A program made the translations under genes and the position numbers. Under the pieces are notes generated by a model. It worked only from the letters and a program-made list of their open reading frames with translations. It did no database searches and was not told the DNA's origin. Of a stretch of DNA of 11,601 nucleotides, positions 6,972 to 11,601 are shown piece by piece. Positions within the stretch are counted from its first letter, which is position 1. Every line of letters begins with the position of its first letter. The stretch comes from Gemmatimonadota bacterium (GTDB taxonomy: Bacteria > Gemmatimonadota > Gemmatimonadetes > Longimicrobiales > Gaopeijiaceae), in assembly GCA_030550695.1 (NCBI GenBank), contig JAUQOX010000075.1, positions 1-11,601 of the forward strand, in the 5' to 3' direction.

Positions 6972-8078
6972 ATGGCTACTCCCCCCCTCCTCGAGGCCCT
7001 GTTGGGCCTCGCGTTGCTTCTGGCCGGTGGGGACATCCTCGTCCGGGGAGCTTCCCGCCTCTCCACCGCCCTGGGAATCCCGCCGTTGGTGGTAGGGCTT
7101 TCGGTGGTGGCCTACGGGACCAGCGCCCCCGAGCTGGCAGTCAGCCTGAAGGCTTCCCTGGCGGGAAACGCCGGGGTGGCTTTGGGAAACGTGGTGGGGA
7201 GCAACGTCTTCAACGTCCTCTTCATCCTTGGCCTTTCGGCCTTGGCCGCTCCCCTCGTCATCCGACGGCAGCTCATCCGTCTGGACGTGCCCGTGATGGT
7301 GGGAGCCAGCGCGGCCACGCTGGTCTTGGCCCTGGACGGCTCCCTCTCACGGGTGGAAAGCCTGGGCCTCTTCAGTCTTGGTTTGGCCTACACCGCCTAT
7401 CTGGGATGGCTCGGCCTACGGGTGGCCCCCGAAGGCAGGATCCCCCAGGAACCAGGAAGCCCCTCCCGGTTGGGAGGCCCCGCCCAGCGGCTCCTCGACG
7501 GCGTGCTGATCCTGGTGGGGTTGGGGGCCTTGGTTCTGGGAGCCCGCCTCACGGTGGCGGGGTCGGTGGAGCTGGCCAGGGGCATGGGGGTGAGCGAGCT
7601 GGTCATCGGCCTCACCTTGGTGGCCGCGGGAACCTCCCTCCCCGAAGTGGTCACGTCGGTCTTGGCCGCCCTCAAGGGCGAGAGGGACCTCGCCGTGGGG
7701 AACGTGGTGGGGAGCAACATCTTCAACCTCTGTTTCGTGCTGGGTGCCGCTGGCGGCTTGACTCCAGGTGGGATTCCCGTTCCGCCGGGAGCCCTCACCT
7801 TCGATCTCCCGGTGATGCTGGGGGTAGCGGTAGCCTGTTTCCCCTTCTTCCTCACCGGAAGAGTGGTGCACCGCTGGGAAGGCGCGGTTTTCCTCCTCTA
7901 CTATGGCCTCTACCTGCTCCTCCTCTTCCTGGATGCCTCGGGCCACGACAGCCACGAGCTGGTGCTCCAGGCCGTGCTGCTCGTCGTGCTTCCCCTGACC
8001 GCCATCGTGGTCCCCCTGGGATGGTGGTGGGAGGCCAAAGCTCGATTGGCCCGAAGATCCCCTCGACATCGGGCCTGA
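6972..8078 (+). CDS. CaCA-family sodium/calcium-type exchanger (YrbG-like)
   Basis: This integral inner-membrane antiporter of 368 residues has about ten hydrophobic segments. The two inverted alpha repeats that define the CaCA family are clear: GTSAPELAVS (49-58) with GNVVGSNVFN (72-81), and GTSLPEVVTS (220-229) with GNVVGSNIFN (243-252). Glu54 and Glu225 sit at the cation-binding glutamates of the family (Glu54 and Glu213 in the archaeal NCX_Mj structure). Such proteins exchange Na+ (or H+) for Ca2+ across the membrane. The repeats are preserved at DNA level: 7188-7205 and 7701-7718 are identical over 18 bases. The C terminus (about 330-368) has an extra hydrophobic segment and a basic tail. 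The ATG at 6972 has no good ribosome site, but the first helix begins right after it, and translation may be coupled to the small gene 18 bp upstream. Ion specificity is inferred from the family only. Confidence 0.92.
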   Translation: MATPPLLEALLGLALLLAGGDILVRGASRLSTALGIPPLVVGLSVVAYGTSAPELAVSLKASLAGNAGVALGNVVGSNVFNVLFILGLSALAAPLVIRRQLIRLDVPVMVGASAATLVLALDGSLSRVESLGLFSLGLAYTAYLGWLGLRVAPEGRIPQEPGSPSRLGGPAQRLLDGVLILVGLGALVLGARLTVAGSVELARGMGVSELVIGLTLVAAGTSLPEVVTSVLAALKGERDLAVGNVVGSNIFNLCFVLGAAGGLTPGGIPVPPGALTFDLPVMLGVAVACFPFFLTGRVVHRWEGAVFLLYYGLYLLLLFLDASGHDSHELVLQAVLLVVLPLTAIVVPLGWWWEAKARLARRSPRHRA

Positions 8079-8083
8079 ACCCT

Positions 8084-8090
8084 GGGAGGT
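8084..8090 (+). promoter_or_regulatory. Ribosome binding site of the symporter gene
   Basis: GGGAGGT ends three bases before the ATG at 8094, in the 15-bp gap after the exchanger gene. It fixes the start of the symporter. Confidence 0.6.
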
Positions 8091-8093
8091 GCC

Positions 8094-9626
8094 ATGACCT
8101 TCTCCGCGCTGGATGCCCTGGTCTTCCTGTCGTATTTCGGGGTGGTGGCGCTGGTGGCGATGGTGGCCTCCCGCAAGGAACGGGTGGCAGCCGACTACTT
8201 CCTGGCGGGCCGCAACCTGCGCTGGTGGCTCATCGGCATCAGCCTCATCGCCAGCAACATCTCCACGGAGCACTTCGTGGGAATGGCGGGGTCCGGAGTG
8301 GACTTCGGGCTGGCCATTGCGTCGTACGAGTGGATGGCTGCCGTGACCCTGCTCATCGTGGGGCGGTGGTTCTTGCCACGATTCCTGGCCATGGGCATTA
8401 CCACCATGCCGGAGTTCCTCGAGCGACGGTTCGACGTGCGTGCCCGGAGCTTCCTGGCGATATACATGCTCCTGGCCTATGTGTTCGTAGCCATGGCCAC
8501 CGTGCTCTATTCCGGGGGGCTGGCCTTGCAGACGATCTTCGGTCTTCCCCTGTGGTCGGGTATCGCCATCCTGGCCGTGTTCGCCGGTGCGTACACGGCC
8601 TACGGCGGACTCAAGGCCGTGGTGTGGACCGACCTCATCCAAGGCATCCTCCTGTTGACGGGGGGCGTGGTGGTGACCTTCTTGGGCCTGCGGGCCATCG
8701 GGGGATGGGAAGCTCTCGTGGACCGTGCAGGCGAGAAACTCCATACGGTTCTCCCCCTCGATCACCCCGAGCTGCCCTGGTTCGCCATCTTTTTCGGCGG
8801 TCTTTGGGTGGCCAACCTCTTTTACTGGGGGTGCAACCAGTTCATCACCCAGCGGACCTTGGCCGCCCGCGACGTCCGCCAGGGGCAGTACGGCGTGGTC
8901 TTCGCCGCCTACCTCAAGCTCCTCATTCCCTTTATCGTGGTCATTCCGGGAATCGTGGCTTACATCCTCTACGGAGACGAGCTGTCCCGGTCCGATCAGG
9001 CCTATCCCATGCTTCTGGCCAGACTTCTGCCGCAGGGGCTCACCGGTCTCATGTTTGCGGCCCTCCTGGCCGCTATCATGTCGTCCTTGGACTCCATGCT
9101 GAACTCGACGGCCACCATCTTCACGGTGGATCTGTACCAGCGGCATTTGCACCCCAGGGCATCGGAGGCGCACCTCATCCTGGTGGGCAGGATAAGTACG
9201 GTTCTTTTCCTGCTGGTGGCTGCTGCCTGGGCTCCCTTCCTCCTGCGGTTCGAGCGAGTGTTTTCTTACATTCAAGAGTTTTGGGGGCTGGTCACCCCCG
9301 GAGTGGCGGTGGTGTTCCTTGGGGGGCTTTTCAGTCCGCGGTTTTCCGCCGATGCGGCGGCGTGGGTCATGGGCCTGACACTTCCGGTGACTCTGACCTT
9401 GAAGATGGTCATGGCTGGCGAAGCCTTCCTGAACCAGATGTGGGTGGCGGCACTCCTTCTCTTGGGGATCTTCCTCTGGATCTCCGCCCTGCGCCCCCCC
9501 TCGCCGGAGCAGCTGAAGGCCTCCAACATCGAAAACACCCGAAAGGTCGAGCCGAACAGGCTCTTCGATTTTCTGGCCCTCGGGGTGTTGGCCGCCACCG
9601 CCATCCTCTACTGGGTCTTCTTCTGA
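8094..9626 (+). CDS. Sodium:solute symporter family (SSS/SLC5), SGLT-like Na+/sugar symporter
   Basis: The 510-residue protein has about 13-14 membrane segments and closely follows the pattern of the Vibrio Na+/galactose symporter vSGLT. By eye, equivalents of vSGLT sugar-site residues are Asn55 in ASNISTEHF, Glu79 in ASYEW, Lys275 in YLKLLIPF and Gln394 in SYIQEFWGL. The vSGLT Gln69 position is His60, as in human SGLT1 (His83), and the vSGLT Tyr263 position is Phe250 in YWGCNQFITQR. The Na+ site serines are kept (Ser330/Ser331 in AAIMSSLDSMLNS). The GMAGSG and TAYGGLKAVVWTD blocks also match. It probably imports a sugar with Na+ across the inner membrane, but Phe250 and the changed neighbours leave the substrate open. 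It lies 15 bp after the exchanger gene and has a strong ribosome site. Given NamZ upstream, an amino sugar is a possible substrate; this is speculative. Confidence 0.92.
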   Translation: MTFSALDALVFLSYFGVVALVAMVASRKERVAADYFLAGRNLRWWLIGISLIASNISTEHFVGMAGSGVDFGLAIASYEWMAAVTLLIVGRWFLPRFLAMGITTMPEFLERRFDVRARSFLAIYMLLAYVFVAMATVLYSGGLALQTIFGLPLWSGIAILAVFAGAYTAYGGLKAVVWTDLIQGILLLTGGVVVTFLGLRAIGGWEALVDRAGEKLHTVLPLDHPELPWFAIFFGGLWVANLFYWGCNQFITQRTLAARDVRQGQYGVVFAAYLKLLIPFIVVIPGIVAYILYGDELSRSDQAYPMLLARLLPQGLTGLMFAALLAAIMSSLDSMLNSTATIFTVDLYQRHLHPRASEAHLILVGRISTVLFLLVAAAWAPFLLRFERVFSYIQEFWGLVTPGVAVVFLGGLFSPRFSADAAAWVMGLTLPVTLTLKMVMAGEAFLNQMWVAALLLLGIFLWISALRPPSPEQLKASNIENTRKVEPNRLFDFLALGVLAATAILYWVFF

Positions 9627-9690
9627 ACACTGGCGTTCCTCTCCCTGCTCTCGAGTAGCAGAAGTACCTTCGGAAGGGTCGTTACCTACT

Positions 9691-10734
9691 ATGTCGCTCC
9701 TTACCCGCGCCATTCAGATTCCCCGCTACGGCCCACCTGAAGTCCTCGTGGAGCGCGAGGTGCCTCTACCCGAACCCGGCCCCGGGCAGGTGCACCTTTC
9801 CGTAAAGGCCGTAGGGGTCAACTTCGCGGATCTGGCCCAGCGCATGGGGCTTTACGGAGCCGTCCCTCCTCGGCCCTACACGCCGGGCTTCGAGGCGAGC
9901 GGTGTCGTGGAACGGGTCGGGCCGGGCGTGAAGGGATGGAAGGAGGGAGACCCGGCGGTAGCCCTTCTCCGTTTCGGGGGCTATGCGCAGGACGTCGTGG
10001 TTCCGGACAGTCAGCTCTTCCCGTATCCCGCCTCTCTCACAGCGCAGGAGGCCGCCGCCGTTCCCGTGGTGTTCCTCACAGCCTGGGTCTGCCTTTTCGA
10101 GACCGGCCCTGTCCGTCCGGGAGAAACGGTGCTGGTCTTGGGCGCCGCCGGAGGGGTCGGGACGGCTGCCGTACAACTCTCCCGCGCCCACGGCCTTCGC
10201 GTATTCGGAACGGCCGGGACCCCGACCAAACGGGAGTTCGTGGTCCAAGCGCTGGGAGCGGAGGCCTGTTTCGACTCCCGCCGAGAGTGGGAGGCTCCTT
10301 TACGGAAGGCCTTGGGCCCTCTGGGCGGTCTGGACATTGCCTTGGACCCGGTGGGAGGTTCCGCTACCCGAGCCTGCCTGCGCCTCCTGAACCCTCTCGG
10401 GAGGGTGGTCTTCTATGGACTCAGCCAGGCGATGCCGGGGCTAAACCGCAAATGGCTACAGGCAGCCCTCGCCTGGCTCCGCACGCCCCGCATCCACCCC
10501 CTCGACCTTGTGGTGCCGAACCGCGGGATCTTCGGGGTACACCTCCTCCACCTGGGAAAGAAGGAGTCGGTGCTGAGGGCTGCCCTTTCCGAGATCTTCC
10601 AGGGGATGGCCGAAGGCCGCTGGCGACCGATCCTGGACCGAACCTTTCCCCTGAGTCGCGACGGGGCTGTAGCCGCCCATCATCACCTCCACGCGCGAGG
10701 GAACCTCGGGAAAGTGGTATTGGTGGCGGACTAG
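9691..10734 (+). CDS. Zinc-less MDR oxidoreductase, quinone oxidoreductase / VAT-1-like
   Basis: The 347-residue protein has the medium-chain dehydrogenase/reductase fold: an N-terminal GroES-like half with VGVNFADLAQRMGLYG (41-56) and TPGFEASGVVERVGPGV (64-80), then a Rossmann domain with VLVLGAAGGVGTAAVQL (147-163), typical of NADPH-dependent quinone reductases. The C-terminal HHLHARGNLGKVVL (330-343) is the usual family ending. The catalytic-zinc cysteine of alcohol dehydrogenases is replaced by the NFADL stretch and no structural-zinc cysteine cluster is present, so this is a zinc-free enzyme. The NFADL/LYG/PYTPG pattern is closest to the VAT-1/QOR branch. It likely reduces a quinone or enone with NADPH in the cytoplasm; the substrate is unknown. 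It is 64 bp from the symporter gene, with a GGAAGGG at 9671-9677 rather far from the ATG, so it may have its own promoter. It converges on the next gene. Confidence 0.9.
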   Translation: MSLLTRAIQIPRYGPPEVLVEREVPLPEPGPGQVHLSVKAVGVNFADLAQRMGLYGAVPPRPYTPGFEASGVVERVGPGVKGWKEGDPAVALLRFGGYAQDVVVPDSQLFPYPASLTAQEAAAVPVVFLTAWVCLFETGPVRPGETVLVLGAAGGVGTAAVQLSRAHGLRVFGTAGTPTKREFVVQALGAEACFDSRREWEAPLRKALGPLGGLDIALDPVGGSATRACLRLLNPLGRVVFYGLSQAMPGLNRKWLQAALAWLRTPRIHPLDLVVPNRGIFGVHLLHLGKKESVLRAALSEIFQGMAEGRWRPILDRTFPLSRDGAVAAHHHLHARGNLGKVVLVAD

Positions 10735-10793
10735 GGCAGCTCCAGGCTCGTCAACCCGCTGCCGGCTCTCCCCCTCTCCCAAGGGACCTGGGC

Positions 10794-11601
10794 TCAGCGC
10801 CAGGCCGCCTGGATGTACACGGTAAGGTAGGTTCTTTGGTTTTGATGGACGCGGACGTATTCGTCGACGAGTTTTCCCGTGGCGTCGTATTTTTTGATGT
10901 CTGCTTTGACCTGCCAGGCGGCGTCGTAGGTGAAGGACTGGTTGTAGGTCGTAAACATAAACGAGAAGGAACGGGAAAACCCCCCTCCGCTCTGTTCGTA
11001 GCTCAGGTCTCGGGCTCTTACCTCGTCCCAGGGAACCACGTAGTAGGAGTATTCCCATCTGGTTCCGGAGGAATCGGATATGACCCTCGAGGTAGGCGCC
11101 AAAGCTACCTGAGCCTGCAACGACACCGTGACAGGAGTGCGAATGTCCGTCTCGAAGCTGTGGTGTTCGATACCGGCATCATAGAGCTTTCTCTCGAGCC
11201 CCTGGCCTTGCACCGTCAAAGTGCCTGTGACGGTCACCTTGACCCCGTCAACAGCTTCTCCGTCGTTGACCCTTACCACAGGATAGGTGAGGGTCACCAG
11301 CCTGGAGAGGGTGAAGTCCTTCGAATTGGAAGCGACTTCTCCCCGCTTCAGCACCACCGGCCCCGACTCCGTCCCCGCCGGCACCCTGACCTTCACCTCG
11401 TCGTCCCTCCACGAAACCACCTCCTTCGCCGCCACCCCCTTGAACGTCACCTCATTGTTGTACGGCCTGGTGCCGAAACCCCTCCCCTTCAACGCCACCA
11501 CATCCCCCACAGCCGCCACAGAAGGCACCAGCTCCGTAAGCTCAGGCCTCACCCCCCCAATCCGGAACCGAATGCTCTGCCGATCCGTCACGTTCCCCCC
11601 C
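10794..11601 (-). CDS. TIG/IPT-domain surface-type protein, probably 5'-truncated by the window edge
   Basis: The frame runs from the window edge to a TGA at 10794-10796. Counting from a GTG at 11591 (265 residues), residues about 16-95 form a TIG/IPT (immunoglobulin-like, transcription-factor-type) domain: PELTELVPSVAAVGDVV, LKGRGFG, VTFKGVAAKEVVSWRDDEV, VRVPAGTESGPVVLKRG and ASNSKDF. Bacterial proteins with this domain are mostly exported or surface proteins. Residues about 100-265 are rich in aromatic, Ser/Thr and alternating beta-strand patterns, match nothing I recognise, and end in AAWR. There is no signal peptide after the GTG, and the frame is open upstream of it, so the true start with an export signal probably lies beyond the window. 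A poly-G run just upstream could also act as a ribosome site for the GTG. Base composition falls sharply past the TIG domain. It converges with the oxidoreductase gene, 59 bp apart, with no clear terminator between. Confidence 0.75.
   Translation of the reverse strand, partial: GGNVTDRQSIRFRIGGVRPELTELVPSVAAVGDVVALKGRGFGTRPYNNEVTFKGVAAKEVVSWRDDEVKVRVPAGTESGPVVLKRGEVASNSKDFTLSRLVTLTYPVVRVNDGEAVDGVKVTVTGTLTVQGQGLERKLYDAGIEHHSFETDIRTPVTVSLQAQVALAPTSRVISDSSGTRWEYSYYVVPWDEVRARDLSYEQSGGGFSRSFSFMFTTYNQSFTYDAAWQVKADIKKYDATGKLVDEYVRVHQNQRTYLTVYIQAAWR

Noticed and set aside
9645..9661. Hairpin CTGCT...AGCAG between the symporter and oxidoreductase genes as a terminator
   Set aside because: The stem is only 5 bp and is not followed by a T-run, so it does not qualify as an intrinsic terminator.
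7416..9713. 765-residue minus-strand open frame opposite the exchanger and symporter genes
   Set aside because: Its translation is a Gly/His/Glu/Gln-rich low-complexity sequence with no domain, and the opposite strand encodes two textbook membrane transporters.

Overview
The window is GC-rich (roughly two thirds G+C by eye) and almost fully coding. It comes from a Gram-negative bacterium: it encodes a Kdo transferase and an ADP-heptose-type (GT9) glycosyltransferase, both lipopolysaccharide inner-core enzymes. Very strong third-position G/C bias leaves long open frames on the antisense strand of nearly every gene, and I treat these as shadows. The phylum cannot be fixed from the sequence; a high-GC delta-proteobacterial or acidobacterial-type lineage would fit, but that is a guess. 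I see no tRNA, rRNA, CRISPR array, insertion sequence or phage gene.

Layout. On the minus strand, 43-2598 encodes a two-part protein: a WaaA (Kdo transferase) N-terminal half, one membrane segment, and a PHP/CehA-like metallohydrolase C-terminal half. A roughly 300-bp divergent region (2599-2900) separates it from a plus-strand run. The first three genes of that run are tightly coupled by 4-bp stop/start overlaps: a GT9 heptosyltransferase (2901-4010), a GT4 glycosyltransferase (4007-5125) and a DUF1343/NamZ-type exo-N-acetylmuramidase (5122-6336). After a 278-bp GC-rich gap come a small orphan HEPN-like protein (6615-6953), a CaCA-family cation exchanger (6972-8078) and an SGLT-like Na+/sugar symporter (8094-9626). 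A further plus-strand gene is a VAT-1/quinone-oxidoreductase-type MDR protein (9691-10734). Converging on it from the right edge is a minus-strand gene for a TIG/IPT-domain protein (10794 to edge), probably cut by the window.

How the genes may work together. WaaA, GT9 and GT4 together look like an LPS-core assembly locus. The NamZ-type enzyme removes MurNAc from peptidoglycan fragments, and the symporter downstream keeps the sugar-binding positions of SGLT transporters, so an envelope or amino-sugar recycling theme is possible but inferred. The features most worth following up are the WaaA-PHP fusion with altered metal-ligand positions, the orphan HEPN protein, the NamZ homologue without a signal peptide, and the composition break inside the TIG gene.
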